From NCBI RefSeq assembly GCF_900187135.1, contig NZ_LT906443.1, positions 744,001 to 808,000 of the forward strand: DNA of 64,000 nt, read 5' to 3'. Positions 16,081 through 25,976 of this stretch are shown piece after piece. The translations under genes and the position numbers were made by a program. This DNA is from Corynebacterium ulcerans. GTDB lineage: Bacteria; Actinomycetota; Actinomycetes; Mycobacteriales; Mycobacteriaceae. Position 1 is the first letter of the stretch. Each line of letters begins with the position of its first letter. The notes beneath the pieces were generated by a model. The model made no database searches, was not told the origin of the DNA, and saw only the letters and a list, made by a program, of their open reading frames with translations.

Positions 16081-16502
16081 CGCACCTCGCGTGGGGCGTC
16101 GATAAGCCTGCACGCGTAGCTTAAAAAGGCAAGGAATTCAGTAGGGAGCCGTTGTTCTACGGCAATCTGGCCGGTACCAGTACGCGAAAATGCGAGTGTC
16201 CCGATCGTCTCACCCGCACGGATTATCTTCCGATGAGTGCTTAGCGCTGACGACCGATCAAGACGATATAACGCTTCACCACAGTGTGCTTTCAGCCTGT
16301 GCACACTCAGTCCTGCGTTTGTAAGCATGTATCTTTGGCCAGACGACGACTCCCCGCGTACCACTATCCCCGTGGGGAATCTTCGCTCTATGCTCACCTG
16401 AATCTGGGAATGTGCAAGCACCACGCGATCGTGGCGTACATGCGCAAGCGCCTCCCCGGTGTCGTCGAAAAGAACATCGTTCTTCCATAACGCTTTGTTC
16501 AT
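16074..16502 (-). CDS. Protein of unknown function, paired with the next gene
   Basis: A 142-residue soluble protein that I do not recognise. It is beta-rich by appearance (VLFDDTGEALAHVRHDRVVLAHSQIQVSIERR). It lies 19 bp after the membrane protein at 16522 on the same strand. The two have a similar layout in their first 110 residues (short strands with alternating charged and hydrophobic residues), so they may be distant paralogues, one without the membrane anchor. The 10-mer at 16370-16379 is read as FPTG here. Confidence 0.6.
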   Translation of the reverse strand: MNKALWKNDVLFDDTGEALAHVRHDRVVLAHSQIQVSIERRFPTGIVVRGESSSGQRYMLTNAGLSVHRLKAHCGEALYRLDRSSALSTHRKIIRAGETIGTLAFSRTGTGQIAVEQRLPTEFLAFLSYACRLIDAPREVRS

Positions 16503-16521
16503 GGGAGGCGCTTTGAGCTGA

Positions 16522-17049
16522 TCAGAGGAGCGAGAGTATGACCACAGGAATCAGCAGGATCAGGAAAGCAATAAGCATCAAGGTAAAGCTGCTTAATTTT
16601 GCTTCCAAGACCGTCCGCGTGACGAGGGAGAGGAAGGCCTTCTGATCGTTGGTCAAAGCGCTAGCTGGCTCGAACTCGGTATAGCTCTTCCGAACACCGT
16701 TGTTGCCCCCGGAGAACTGTCCTAGCTTGGTCTCCTCTGGATCTGCGTCTACATAGACCCAGTCGTTTTTGTCTTCATTGATTGCGCGCATTTTACGGCC
16801 AGCAGCATCAATATCGATAGCTTTGGCACGACCAAAGCCCTTTGGTGAAGCATCCGCTACAAAAGCGCTCCCGTCAGGCAACTGAGCTGTGATCTGCTGT
16901 TTCGATCGACTCACTACCCAGTCCACTCCGCGGACGTTCACGTGCTCAGACTCACAGTTATCTGCGGGGAAGGTGGCTAGGGTGTTGTTGGCGTCGTCGA
17001 GAAGCTCTACGGTGCCTTTAGCCCGGTTTCCCCAAGCTGTGTAATCCAT
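16522..17049 (-). CDS. Membrane-anchored protein of unknown function
   Basis: A 175-residue protein with a soluble N-terminal part of beta-rich appearance (GTVELLDDANNTLATF, VNVRGVDWVVSRSKQQITAQL) and a single C-terminal membrane helix (SFTLMLIAFLILLIPVVILSLL). The helix at the extreme end makes it a tail-anchored candidate. AAGGA precedes the ATG at 17049 at a usual distance; the in-frame TTG at 17058 is less likely. The soluble part recalls the LURP-one/Tubby-like C-terminal fold in a loose way, but I cannot support that. It lies between glyS (41 bp upstream stop) and the 16074 gene on the same strand. Confidence 0.65.
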   Translation of the reverse strand: MDYTAWGNRAKGTVELLDDANNTLATFPADNCESEHVNVRGVDWVVSRSKQQITAQLPDGSAFVADASPKGFGRAKAIDIDAAGRKMRAINEDKNDWVYVDADPEETKLGQFSGGNNGVRKSYTEFEPASALTNDQKAFLSLVTRTVLEAKLSSFTLMLIAFLILLIPVVILSLL

Positions 17050-17099
17050 TGAACTCAATCCTTATAAGCGGTAGTGAACTGGGAATCTAAGAGATGAGG

Positions 17100-18485
17100 C
17101 TAGCAGCCAAGCAGACGAGCTGCGAGGTAGGACTCAAGCTGATCAAGGGCTACGCGCTCTTGGGACATCGTGTCACGCTCACGAACGGTCACCGCGTTGT
17201 CCTCAAGAGTGTCAAAGTCGACGGTAACGCAGAACGGGGTACCGATCTCGTCCTGACGACGATAGCGGCGTCCAATCGCTCCAGAGGTGTCATAATCAAC
17301 ATTCCAGAACTTACGCAGCTTGGCGGCAACGTCTTCCGCCACAGGCGTCAGCGTGTCTTTCTTAGACAACGGAAGAACCGCTACCTTCACCGGCGACAGA
17401 CGCGGATCCAGCTTGAGCACTACGCGCTTATCGACGCCACCCTTAGCGTTGGGAGCCTCATCCTCGCAATATGCATCCACCAAGAAGGCCATCAACGCAC
17501 GAGTCAGACCGAAGGAAGGCTCGATAACCCATGGGACATAACGCTCGCCGGTCGCTTGGTCGAAGTAGCTTAGATCCTCACCAGATTCCTTGATGTGGCA
17601 GCCAAGATCGTAGTCTGTGCGGTTAGCCACACCCATGAGCTCGCCCCAGGGGTTGCCCTGGAAGCCGAACTTATACTCCATGTCGATGGTGCCCTTGGAG
17701 TAGTGCGCACGCTCTTCTTCCGGTACATCAAACTGACGCATATTCTCCGGGTTAATACCCAGGTCCACAAACCAATTCCAACAGGCCTCAACCCACTCAC
17801 GGAATTTCTCGTCTGCTTGATCCTCTGGGACGAAATACTCGATCTCCATCTGTTCAAACTCACGAGTACGGAAGATGAAGTTTCCCGGAGTGATCTCATT
17901 GCGGAAGGACTTGCCCACCTGTGCGATACCAAACGGCGGTTTCATACGCGCGGTGGTCATCACATTCTTGAAGTTAACAAAGATGCCCTGCGCAGTCTCA
18001 GGACGCAGGTAGTGCAATCCCTGCTCGTTGTCCACAGGCCCCAGGAAAGTCTTCATCAGGCCAGAGAACATTTGCGGCTCAGTCCAGTTGCCGGGCTGCC
18101 CGGTCTCTGGATCTGGCACATCTGCCAAACCATTTTCTGGGGCATGTCCGTGCTTTGCCTCATAGGCTTCAAGCAAGTGGTCTGCGCGGTAGCGCTTGTG
18201 AGTGTGTAGAGACTCCACCAGAGGGTCAGTAAAGGTTGCAACGTGTCCGGATGCATTCCACACCTGACGCGGAAGAATGATGGAAGAGTCTAGACCGACC
18301 ACATCCGCACGCCCTTGCACAAAGGTGCGCCACCATTGCTTCTTAATGTTCTCCTTGAGCTCTGTGCCCAACGGACCGTAGTCCCATGCAGATCGCGTTC
18401 CACCGTAAATCTCACCACAGGGGTAAACGAGTCCACGTCGCTTACACAGATTGACGACGGTGTCGATGACATTGTTCTGAGCCAC
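17100..18485 (-). CDS. glyS: Glycyl-tRNA synthetase, class II dimeric type
   Basis: Charges tRNA-Gly. The protein shows class II motifs: [25 protein letters not shown] near the start, [25 protein letters not shown] (motif 2), and [13 protein letters not shown] (motif 3). [16 protein letters not shown] starts the anticodon-binding domain. I chose GTG at 18485 (read [18 protein letters not shown]), because AAGGAG lies 12 bases upstream and the family begins here; the open frame up to 18554 has no family similarity. About 461 residues is normal for the bacterial single-chain type. Placement next to two metal regulators matches what I recall for C. glutamicum. Confidence 0.96.
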   Translation of the reverse strand: MAQNNVIDTVVNLCKRRGLVYPCGEIYGGTRSAWDYGPLGTELKENIKKQWWRTFVQGRADVVGLDSSIILPRQVWNASGHVATFTDPLVESLHTHKRYRADHLLEAYEAKHGHAPENGLADVPDPETGQPGNWTEPQMFSGLMKTFLGPVDNEQGLHYLRPETAQGIFVNFKNVMTTARMKPPFGIAQVGKSFRNEITPGNFIFRTREFEQMEIEYFVPEDQADEKFREWVEACWNWFVDLGINPENMRQFDVPEEERAHYSKGTIDMEYKFGFQGNPWGELMGVANRTDYDLGCHIKESGEDLSYFDQATGERYVPWVIEPSFGLTRALMAFLVDAYCEDEAPNAKGGVDKRVVLKLDPRLSPVKVAVLPLSKKDTLTPVAEDVAAKLRKFWNVDYDTSGAIGRRYRRQDEIGTPFCVTVDFDTLEDNAVTVRERDTMSQERVALDQLESYLAARLLGC

Positions 18486-18955
18486 GAGGTTGAACAACTC
18501 CTTTAAATAGATCCTAGGCACAATGGCTTTGTACCCAGTACGGCTAGCCGGCATGGCTTATCGACGCTCAAAAACATCGATACTCCAACTAGTAAACCCT
18601 GAAAAAAACTCTCTATGCAACACCGTAGCCTCCCCCGCTCCTGCAATACGTTTTGCAGAACCATGCCAGGCTGCAAATCTGCGTCTTCTTTTGAAGTTTC
18701 CGCCAGTCTGACCCATTTAATTCATCTTGCTCACGTCCAGTTTGATGCTCCCCTATGCAGCAAAAAATCGATTTGGTCAATCAACTGCACTACCCAATTA
18801 GGGTGAAGCAATTTAGGTTGGAAAAACAATGTGGCATAGTTGAACCATAGGTCGCATAACTGCTACATAGGTTTTTTCTGAGGTTTCGTTCATCACAATC
18901 CCCTCAAGATGAAACGAAAAAATCAGAATTGGAACATTAGGAAGGTTAGGCGGAA
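18486..18955. other. 470-bp intergenic region between glyS and the ArsR-type gene
   Basis: No convincing gene is present. It must hold the divergent promoters of glyS and the ArsR-type regulator. The part before 18956 is AT-rich and contains an imperfect inverted repeat at 18884-18919 (TTTCGTTCATC and GATGAAACGAAA, one-base bulge), which could be an operator or a transcript structure. One copy of GCTTATCGAC lies at 18556-18565. Confidence 0.5.
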
Positions 18956-19357
18956 ATGGACAGTAGCCCGCGGCTTTCCACTTTCATAGCTTCATCGTCG
19001 GATCAGATCAACGCGCAGACCCCTCGTGCCATTGGCGTAGGTCAGCCGTTTGATCCATCCCTCGATTACGTGGGAGTGGCATCGTTGTTTGGGTCCTTTG
19101 ATTCACCTCTTCGTCTCCAGATTCTTGGACTCTTGGCGGAGCGCGATCATTTTGTATTCGAACTTGTGGATGCGCTTAAGTGCAGCCAGCCCTTGATTAG
19201 TCAACACTTACGAGTTTTGAAGAAATCAGGGTTAATTACTAGCGAGCGTCGTGGTCGTCAGATCATCTATCGCTTGCTTCAACCTGAAGCCATGCTCATT
19301 GTGGAACAAACGCTTAGGCTTTTTGAAAAAATAGCCATTGATAAGCAGTCGGCGTAG
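18956..19357 (+). CDS. znr: ArsR/SmtB-family metal-sensing repressor (Znr-like)
   Basis: A 133-residue winged-helix regulator. The recognition region is FELVDALKCSQPLISQHLRVLKKSGLITSERRGRQIIYRL (about residues 63-103), typical of ArsR-type repressors. The Asp/His-rich helix-5 metal site common in SmtB is not obvious; the single Cys in the recognition region (LKCSQ) and residues before it might bind metal instead. The position, downstream of glyS and before zur, matches my recollection of the zinc regulator pair znr-zur of C. glutamicum, and the symbol rests on that. Here a strong terminator separates it from zur. AGGCGG precedes the ATG. Confidence 0.85.
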   Translation: MDSSPRLSTFIASSSDQINAQTPRAIGVGQPFDPSLDYVGVASLFGSFDSPLRLQILGLLAERDHFVFELVDALKCSQPLISQHLRVLKKSGLITSERRGRQIIYRLLQPEAMLIVEQTLRLFEKIAIDKQSA

Positions 19358-19370
19358 CAAACCGACGACT

Positions 19371-19420
19371 AAAGCCAGTCTAAGGTCCTTCTTTAAGGGC
19401 CTTAGACTGGCTTTTTTCAT
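19371..19420 (+). terminator. Terminator between znr and zur
   Basis: A long stem, AGCCAGTCTAAGG paired with CCTTAGACTGGCT plus an inner CCTT/AAGG, is followed by TTTTTT. It should end most znr transcripts before zur. Confidence 0.9.
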
Positions 19421-19636
19421 TAGTGCACGAATATGAAAGATCCCCCACATGGACTATATTGTCATTAGGAGGAAAAATTCACAGCTTATTGACAACGCCA
19501 ATGCAGCCAGCAGGCATTTCCAGTCCTTAATATGTGCCCTGGCTGTCCTCCCACAACTGCCACACCACCCGCGGGTGCATGCCCAAAAGCATTCCGCTTT
19601 TCGCTCTCGGTTCTCACCGAGAAAGGAAGACAAGAT

Positions 19637-20062
19637 ATGAATCGCGCTATCGACCGAAACGTACCCAAGCTAGGGGTACGTAGTACTCGCCAACGGACCG
19701 CCGTTGTCAGCGTCCTCAAAGACCTTGATTACTTTGCCTCAGCCAAAGCCATTCACCAAGAGCTTACAAAGCGAGACCTCAAAGTTGGCCTCACCACGGT
19801 CTACCGCACGCTCCAATCGCTTTCAGATATTGAAGCTGTCGACGTCCTCCATATGTCCAACGGCGAGACCCTATACCGCCATTGTCTCAGCAACGACCAC
19901 CACCATCACCTCGTCTGTGCGCATTGTGGCAAAACCGTAGAAATCGACGGAGGCCCCGTGGAGAAATGGGCCAAAGAGATCGCGGCTGCTCACGGATTTG
20001 AACTCACAGGACATGACGCAGAAATCTACGGACTCTGCCAGAAATGCAAGCTCAGCGCTTAA
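19637..20062 (+). CDS. zur: Fur-family zinc uptake regulator
   Basis: A 141-residue Fur-family repressor. The N-terminal winged helix contains RSTRQRTAVVSVL and VGLTTVYRTLQSLSDIEAVD (recognition helix). The metal-sensing region has the His cluster SNDHHHHLVCAHCGKTVEI, and two CxxC pairs (CAHC and CQKC) build the structural zinc site. Start at 19637 is supported by AAAGGAAG upstream; the open frame further upstream covers the leader. Zur represses zinc uptake genes when zinc is plentiful. Context next to the ArsR-type gene fits zinc homeostasis. No binding site could be identified by eye. Confidence 0.92.
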   Translation: MNRAIDRNVPKLGVRSTRQRTAVVSVLKDLDYFASAKAIHQELTKRDLKVGLTTVYRTLQSLSDIEAVDVLHMSNGETLYRHCLSNDHHHHLVCAHCGKTVEIDGGPVEKWAKEIAAAHGFELTGHDAEIYGLCQKCKLSA

Positions 20063-20068
20063 TAAAAT

Positions 20069-20116
20069 ACAAAAAGTGACCCTCATAATCCGGATTATGA
20101 GGGTCACTTTTTATTT
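20069..20116. terminator. Bidirectional terminator between zur and the VIT1-type gene
   Basis: A perfect palindrome of about 42 bp (AAAAAGTGACCCTCATAATCC and its complement, 20071-20112) with an A run on the left and a T run on the right, placed between two convergent genes. Confidence 0.92.
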
Positions 20117-20134
20117 GGCGCTGCTTATGGCGTT

Positions 20135-21235
20135 TTAGCCTAAGGCCACGCCAAAAAGCTTTCCTAAAGCATAGGTAACGGCTGCTGCAATAAAACCAAC
20201 CGCCAGCTGCCTCAATGCTCGCTTCAGCGGTGGTTTTCCGGATAGAATCCCCGTGATACCACCGGTTGCCATCAACGCAATTCCCACCAGTACCAAGGCA
20301 GTTATGCCTGCTGCTGCGCTGGAAAGACCAAAGAAAAATGGCACAATCGGCACCAAAGCTCCCGCTCCAAAACACAGGAAACTAGATACCGCCGCGGACC
20401 ATGCTCCATTGTTTGAGAGATCCTTGGAGTCATGCAACTCGCCAAAATACTTTTCTGGCACGTTTCCTGTGTTTCCTTGGGCCTCGAGCACCCTGAATAC
20501 CTCAGCAGCCTTATTTTCTGCTTCTTCATGGTTCATGCCTCTCGCTCTATAAACGAGGGCTAACTCATTGGCATCCACGTCGAGCTGCGGAATAACTGAT
20601 TTAGTTCCGGGATGCGGCGAGGAGGCGTCGAGAAGCTCGTTTTGGCTCTTCACTGAAATATACTCGCCGGCCCCCATCGACAAAGCACCAGATAATAGGC
20701 CAGATATTCCAGTAAGCAGCACAATATGCGAGCTCACCCCTGAGGCCATCACGCCAAGAACGAGAGCCAGATTAGAGACAAGTCCATCATTGGCTCCGAA
20801 AATTGCGGCACGGAAATTGCCACTCATTTGTTCCCGGCCACGCGCTGCCAAACCACGCACAATCTCAGCGTGAATAGCCTCATCGGCTTTCATCTGCGCT
20901 GTGGCGTCCTCATCATCCGCGTAGGGGCTTCGTTGTTCTGCAGATTGCATCAAAGCAAGAGCAAATACCGAGCCAAAATGCTCCGCAAGAAAAGCCAAGG
21001 TCCGTGTTGAACGATCTGGGCGCTGCGGCATGCCGACGTCATCGCCCAACAAATCACGCCAATGTTGCTCATGGCGAGCCTCTGCCTCAGCGATAGAAAG
21101 AAGAATCTCTCGTTCCTCGCCATCTTTTCGTTTGGCGAGTTCCCGGTACACGGCGGCCTCGGCACGCTCATTGGCCAAATACTGGCGCCATTTTCTCAGC
21201 TGCTTAGCCGTAGGCTGCGTGGAGTCGATTGTCAC
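20135..21235 (-). CDS. VIT1/CCC1-family transporter with N-terminal ferritin-like domain
   Basis: A 366-residue fusion. Residues 1-140 form a rubrerythrin-like four-helix part with metal-binding ExxH patterns ([34 protein letters not shown]). From about 150 on it is a VIT1/CCC1 iron/manganese transporter ([36 protein letters not shown], then three more membrane helices). The ferritin-like part probably handles Fe(II) before transport. I chose GTG at 21235, because GGAGG lies six bases upstream and the start overlaps the uppS stop as GTGA. It is last in the minus-strand core cluster. Confidence 0.88.
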   Translation of the reverse strand: MTIDSTQPTAKQLRKWRQYLANERAEAAVYRELAKRKDGEEREILLSIAEAEARHEQHWRDLLGDDVGMPQRPDRSTRTLAFLAEHFGSVFALALMQSAEQRSPYADDEDATAQMKADEAIHAEIVRGLAARGREQMSGNFRAAIFGANDGLVSNLALVLGVMASGVSSHIVLLTGISGLLSGALSMGAGEYISVKSQNELLDASSPHPGTKSVIPQLDVDANELALVYRARGMNHEEAENKAAEVFRVLEAQGNTGNVPEKYFGELHDSKDLSNNGAWSAAVSSFLCFGAGALVPIVPFFFGLSSAAAGITALVLVGIALMATGGITGILSGKPPLKRALRQLAVGFIAAAVTYALGKLFGVALG

Positions 21236-21969
21236 TTGGTTCCTCCAAACCGACGGTCCCTGCGGGCATATTCCTCCACAGCACAATACAGGTCATTCGC
21301 AGTGTAGTCCGGGAATAATTTATTTTGATAAACCATCTCAGCATAAGCCGACTGCCAGAGCAGGAAATTCGAGGTGCGCTTTTCTCCCGACGGCCGCAAG
21401 AAAAGATCGACGTCGGGCATATCTGGTTCGTCGAGAAACTGCGAGAATGATGCTTCCGTAATGTCTTGTGGTCGCAGCTCCCCGTAGGCAGCGAGCCTTG
21501 CAATCTCCCTGGCTGCATCCACAATTTCCGCGCGACCGCCATAATTCACGCACATCGCGAGCGTCATATTCGTGTTGTTCTTGGTCAGCTCTTCTGCCGA
21601 TTCCAGTTCTTTGATCACGCTGCGCCACAGACGCGGACGACGCCCCGCCCATCGGATCCGCACCCCAAGCTCGTGCAACCGTTCTTTTTGCCGCTGCAAA
21701 ACATCCCGGTTAAACCCCATGAGGAAGCGCACCTCATCTGTGGAACGCCGCCAATTCTCTGTAGAAAATGCATACGCAGACAAGTAGGGAACTCCCATAG
21801 CAAGGCAGGCCTCGACCATCTCCAACAAGACAGCCTCACCCCGCTTGTGTCCCTCAGTTCGTTTCAAACCTCGCTGGGTAGCCCAGCGCCCATTGCCATC
21901 CATGACAAGAGCAATGTGACGAGGAAGAAATTCCGCAGGAATATTTGGCGGCGCAGGTAGCTGATTCAC
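21232..21969 (-). CDS. uppS: Isoprenyl (undecaprenyl/decaprenyl) diphosphate synthase, cis type
   Basis: A cis-prenyltransferase that makes the C50/C55 lipid carrier for cell wall. The catalytic motif is [18 protein letters not shown] (Asp at about residue 23); others are [39 protein letters not shown] and [25 protein letters not shown]. Length (245) is normal. In mycolata two such enzymes occur, and I cannot tell from this which chain length this one makes. Its stop overlaps the start of the VIT1-type gene; recO is 19 bp upstream. Confidence 0.95.
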   Translation of the reverse strand: MNQLPAPPNIPAEFLPRHIALVMDGNGRWATQRGLKRTEGHKRGEAVLLEMVEACLAMGVPYLSAYAFSTENWRRSTDEVRFLMGFNRDVLQRQKERLHELGVRIRWAGRRPRLWRSVIKELESAEELTKNNTNMTLAMCVNYGGRAEIVDAAREIARLAAYGELRPQDITEASFSQFLDEPDMPDVDLFLRPSGEKRTSNFLLWQSAYAEMVYQNKLFPDYTANDLYCAVEEYARRDRRFGGTK

Positions 21970-21988
21970 GGCCTATATTCTGCCATCA

Positions 21989-22717
21989 TCACACCTGATC
22001 CAAAACATTGAGGCTTGCCAGCCCTCGCTCAAGGTGAAAATAAAGATACGAACGCACGAGCCGATGCGCCTGGAGAAATCTCTCCTGATTCCCCACGGAA
22101 AGGGCCGATTCTCGGAATCCTCCAGCCATCAGCCACATCATATGCAGCGTCTCAGGATCAACTTCCACGGCTCCCGGCGGCCTGCAGTGCACACATACCG
22201 CTCCCCCTGCGACGGGGTGAAAAGCATGATGTGGGCCGGAGGTACCACACTGAGCGCAGTCGAAAAGGCTAGGTGCCCATCCAGCGAAGTTCATGGCCTG
22301 CAACAAGAAGGCATCTAAGTCATACAGTGGTTGTTCTGTGGTCTGCAAGCCTCGCAATGCTTCCACTGCGAGGTCAAAGAGCTGGGGCTCTGCCCCGATG
22401 GACATCTTTTCCACGGATTCTAAGACGACACAGGCTGCGGCGTAGCGGGTGGGGTCGTCGATAAGCTGCGAACCAAAGTATGCCACTGTATCCGCTGAGG
22501 TAATCGAATCAAGCGTTCTTCCGACATAGAGTTGAACATCAAGCTCAACAAAAGGCTGTAAACGCGAGCCGAAACGACTTTTCGCCCGTCGCACTCCTTT
22601 GGCTACGGCGCGGACAATGCCTCGGCCACGGGTGAGGAGAACAACGATGCGGTCGGCCTCCCCAAAATCGTAAGTACGAACCACCAAGGCCCGTTCCCGA
22701 TAGCTGTCTCGGCGCAC
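21989..22717 (-). CDS. recO: DNA repair protein RecO
   Basis: RecO helps load RecA onto SSB-coated DNA in the RecFOR pathway. The N-terminal OB fold starts RERALVVRTYDFGEADRIVVLLTRGRGIVRAVAKGVRR. A zinc site is present as CAQC ... CVHC around residues 155-180, usual for the longer RecO forms. Start is the GTG at 22717, whose G overlaps the era stop (TAGTG); the open frame to 22759 runs into era and is not needed. The order era-recO-uppS is conserved in actinobacteria. Confidence 0.93.
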   Translation of the reverse strand: MRRDSYRERALVVRTYDFGEADRIVVLLTRGRGIVRAVAKGVRRAKSRFGSRLQPFVELDVQLYVGRTLDSITSADTVAYFGSQLIDDPTRYAAACVVLESVEKMSIGAEPQLFDLAVEALRGLQTTEQPLYDLDAFLLQAMNFAGWAPSLFDCAQCGTSGPHHAFHPVAGGAVCVHCRPPGAVEVDPETLHMMWLMAGGFRESALSVGNQERFLQAHRLVRSYLYFHLERGLASLNVLDQV

Positions 22718-23634
22718 TAGAAGCCTAGTCGTCCCAACTGCTTGGGGTCTTGCTGCCAATTCTTTAAGACCTTGATACGCAGATCAAGGAAGACGTTCTG
22801 TCCCAGAATCTTGATGACTTCCGGTCGAGCGTTATGGATAATGCGACCGAGTCGTCGTCCATCTTTACCAATGATGATCGACTTTTGTCCTGGCCTTTCC
22901 ACATAAATCACTGCATGGACGTCTAAGACATCCTCGCGTTCCTCATTGGGCAGAATCTCATCTATCTGAACGGCAACAGAGTGCGGAAGCTCATCCTTGA
23001 GGCCTGCCAGAGCCGCTTCGCGAATAAGCTCCGCGATGCGGGTCTCTGTGTCATCATCAGTCACATGGTCATCTGGATAGAACTTTGGGCCTTCAGGTAG
23101 TAGCCCTGTGATGACGTCGAGAAGCACATCGCGTTGCTCGCCTGTGACGGCCGAGACTGGGACGACCTCGCTCTCCCCTCCCAGCAGCTCGTGAAGCGCC
23201 ATCAGCTGTACCGCGACCTGATCCCGAGACACTTTGTCTGCCTTTGTGACAATGCCCAAGATCGGAGTCTTGGGGGCAACCTTTTTCACGGCGTCAAGGA
23301 TCCAACGATCACCCGGACCGATTTTCTCATCGGCTGGAATGGTCAAGCCGATTAAATCCATATCGGCATAGGTGTCCTTGACCACCTCATTAAGGCGTTC
23401 ACCGAGGAGAGTCCGGGGTCGGTGCAAACCTGGGGTATCCACCACGATGATCTGTGCGTCGGGGCGATGCACAATACCGCGGATAGGATGGCGGGTGGTC
23501 TCTGGCTGGTTAGCCGTAATCGCGATTTTCTCGCCGACCAGAGCATTGGTCAACGTCGACTTGCCTGTGTTAGGTCGGCCAACAAAGCTGATGAATCCCG
23601 AACGGAATCCTTCGGGGGTCTCGGTGAAACTCAC
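22717..23634 (-). CDS. era: GTPase Era
   Basis: A 305-residue Ras-like GTPase with a C-terminal KH domain, which binds the 3' end of 16S rRNA during assembly of the small ribosomal subunit. G motifs: GRPNTGKST (G1), PIRG with upstream TTRH (G2), DTPG (G3), TKAD (G4) and SAVTG (G5). The KH domain has YVERPGQKSIIIGKDGRRLGRIIHNAR. Translational overlap with recO is seen at the stop. A 97-bp gap with sequence related to the 10-mer separates it from pdxY. Confidence 0.96.
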   Translation of the reverse strand: MSFTETPEGFRSGFISFVGRPNTGKSTLTNALVGEKIAITANQPETTRHPIRGIVHRPDAQIIVVDTPGLHRPRTLLGERLNEVVKDTYADMDLIGLTIPADEKIGPGDRWILDAVKKVAPKTPILGIVTKADKVSRDQVAVQLMALHELLGGESEVVPVSAVTGEQRDVLLDVITGLLPEGPKFYPDDHVTDDDTETRIAELIREAALAGLKDELPHSVAVQIDEILPNEEREDVLDVHAVIYVERPGQKSIIIGKDGRRLGRIIHNARPEVIKILGQNVFLDLRIKVLKNWQQDPKQLGRLGF

Positions 23635-23731
23635 CTGTCTCCTTCTACGTGGGGAAATCCAAAGTTAATCTCTCCCCATAGTAAGCCATGGGGCAAGCGT
23701 TCTTACACTACGCGGCGTAATTCCCCACGGG

Positions 23732-24583
23732 TTATCCGACTTGTTCCACGGTGAACTGCATCCGAGGATTCGCATAAGCCTCTTGAGCCTCAATCAATTG
23801 CAGCTCGCGTGAGCCTGAGCGATAGGTGGTCTCAATAAGATCAAAGACAGACGATGCGGTGCGGGCTAATGCCGAGGCAGCGTCATGGTCTCGGATGTAG
23901 TGACCTGTGAACAAGGCAGCGGTGACGTCACCTGAGCCATTGCGTTTAAAGTCCAGGAATGGGGTCTGAACGAGCCATGCACCTTTGTCATCGACGGCGA
24001 GCATCTCGATGGCGTCGGCAGGAGTTTCTGGCCTGCGCACCGAGGTTACCAACACGGTATTGGGCCCCATGGCGCGGGCGGCGGCAACGGCTTCTAGCGT
24101 GGAGTCCAGGTCATGTGCGGGGACCTTGGTGAGGTACTCCAACTCGAATTGGTTGGGGGTAATGATGTCTGCGACGGGTACTACACGGTCGCGCAGAAGT
24201 GGCGGGATGAGCTCTGAAACAAAGCAACCCGATTTGGCATTTCCCATCACAGGATCACACGCATAAAGAGCATCAGGGTTGGCAGCTTTAATCTGTGCAA
24301 CGGTGTCAATGATCACGTCTGCGATATCCGAGCCACCTTGATAGCCAGAGAGCACCGCATCAATGTGGGGAAAAGCCCCGCGGGCAGCAACGCCATCGAT
24401 AACGCTTTTAGCCTGTGCTGCGGGGATCAATTCGCCTCCCCATTCGCCGTAGCCAGTGTGATTGGAAAAGTTCACCGTGTGGACGGGCCAGACTTCGTGA
24501 CCGATGCGCTGTAGCGGGAAAACGGCGGCCGAGTTCCCCACGTGGCCGTACGAGACATGAGACTGGATGGAGAGGATATTCAT
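23732..24583 (-). CDS. pdxY: Pyridoxal kinase
   Basis: A ribokinase-superfamily enzyme that phosphorylates pyridoxal for vitamin B6 salvage. It starts MNILSIQSHVSYGHVGNSAAVFPLQRIG, the typical PdxY/PdxK opening; CDPVMGN, ITPNQFELEYLT and the late KRNGSGDVTAALFTG (anion-hole and catalytic Asp) follow. The ATG at 24583 starts the family match, and the open frame up to 24661 overlaps the end of the CNNM gene and is likely untranslated. No ribosome binding site is evident. It sits inside an otherwise conserved phoH-ybeY-CNNM-era-recO cluster, so it looks like an insertion. Confidence 0.93.
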   Translation of the reverse strand: MNILSIQSHVSYGHVGNSAAVFPLQRIGHEVWPVHTVNFSNHTGYGEWGGELIPAAQAKSVIDGVAARGAFPHIDAVLSGYQGGSDIADVIIDTVAQIKAANPDALYACDPVMGNAKSGCFVSELIPPLLRDRVVPVADIITPNQFELEYLTKVPAHDLDSTLEAVAAARAMGPNTVLVTSVRRPETPADAIEMLAVDDKGAWLVQTPFLDFKRNGSGDVTAALFTGHYIRDHDAASALARTASSVFDLIETTYRSGSRELQLIEAQEAYANPRMQFTVEQVG

Positions 24584-24644
24584 GTGTTTAATCATGCGCG
24601 TAGCGCAACAGATTACAAAACTTGTTGTACCCCCGCGTGGCGTG

Positions 24645-25976
24645 TCAGGGTGATTCCACACCTGGATCTTCTGGCAAAACTGAGACGACCACAGACCTTA
24701 CTTGAATCCGCCCACGACGATCCCGTCCGCCTTCTGCGCGTAGTTGGATTGCGCTCGTGCTTACTACAGACCCGGGAAGGGGCACACGGCCCATTTCATA
24801 GGCAATAAGGCCACCCACTGTGTCCACCTGATCACGGATGTCTTCAGAGAACTCGATCTCTCTGCCGAGGTCATCCTTGATGGTTTCCATCAGGTCTTCT
24901 AAGGAAAGGCGTGAGACTACGCGATACGTAGGTAAAGACTCGTTATCAAGACGCTCAATCGGGGCGATTTCTCGGTCGTCGTATTCATCCGCGATTTCAC
25001 CGACGATTTCTTCCAAGATATCTTCGATGGATACCAGGCCGGCGATTCCACCGAACTCGTCGACAAGCATGGCGATATGGTTACGGTCGCGCTGCATCTC
25101 ATGCAGCAAAGTGTCAAGGTTTTTAGAGTCTGGGACAAAAGTCGCTGGACGCATGACCTCGTCGACGGTAACGCTGCGCCCGCCGTCCGTGGAATAGTAC
25201 GTTCTTTGCACGAGGTCTTTAAGAAAGACCACCCCTATGATGTCATCGACGGTATCGCCGATCACGGGAATCCGAGAGAAGCCTGATCTCACGCACAGGC
25301 TCGTTGCTTGCCCTGCGGTCTTTCCAGATTCGATCCATACCATATCTGTACGGGGAACCATGACTGAGCGAGCTGTGGTAGAAGCAAGGTCAAAAACGGA
25401 TTGGATCATCCGCCGTTCCTCAATTTCCACGACCCCATGTTCCTGGGCTATATCGACCATTTCGCGCAACTCCACCTCGGTGGAATACGGTCCGTCTTGG
25501 AACCCCGGGCCGGGCGCAATGATATTGCCGATCTTAATGAGCAGCCTCGGGATCGGCCCCAAGACTGTAGATAGCGCTCTAAGTAACCATGCGGAGGATA
25601 AGGAGACTGTATAGGGGTTCTTTCGGCCTACGGTCCGGGAGAACACCCCGATGACAGTAAACGTGATAAGCGATACCCCCACAATCGCTGCGGTCAGAGC
25701 CCACGCGCTTGATTCAATGAGGTCAATGGCTAACAGTGCCGCGAAGGCAGCCGCGGTGACGTCGAGAAGCGTGCGCAATAAAACAAGGAGGTTGATGTGT
25801 TCGGCACGGTTGTCCAGCACATGCAATAATGTGCGCGAAGCACGTGACTCCGTGTCTTTGTTGATCTGCTCAACCCGCGCCACAGAGATTGAGCTGACAG
25901 CGGCTTCCACCGCGCCCAAAAAACCGGAGAGAAGAAGCGCCCCTAGAGTCGCAACCCCGCATATGAGGGGGGTCAT
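24645..25976 (-). CDS. CNNM/CorC-type membrane protein with CBS pair
   Basis: A 443-residue protein with an N-terminal CNNM (DUF21) transmembrane domain (about residues 1-170, starting [27 protein letters not shown]), two CBS domains ([16 protein letters not shown] and [14 protein letters not shown] with [24 protein letters not shown] between and after), and a C-terminal CorC/HlyC domain ([16 protein letters not shown] ... [19 protein letters not shown]). Such proteins act in magnesium export or cobalt/magnesium balance. The label hemolysin is common in annotations but unsupported. The start overlaps ybeY's stop (ATGA). Confidence 0.92.
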   Translation of the reverse strand: MTPLICGVATLGALLLSGFLGAVEAAVSSISVARVEQINKDTESRASRTLLHVLDNRAEHINLLVLLRTLLDVTAAAFAALLAIDLIESSAWALTAAIVGVSLITFTVIGVFSRTVGRKNPYTVSLSSAWLLRALSTVLGPIPRLLIKIGNIIAPGPGFQDGPYSTEVELREMVDIAQEHGVVEIEERRMIQSVFDLASTTARSVMVPRTDMVWIESGKTAGQATSLCVRSGFSRIPVIGDTVDDIIGVVFLKDLVQRTYYSTDGGRSVTVDEVMRPATFVPDSKNLDTLLHEMQRDRNHIAMLVDEFGGIAGLVSIEDILEEIVGEIADEYDDREIAPIERLDNESLPTYRVVSRLSLEDLMETIKDDLGREIEFSEDIRDQVDTVGGLIAYEMGRVPLPGSVVSTSAIQLRAEGGRDRRGRIQVRSVVVSVLPEDPGVESP

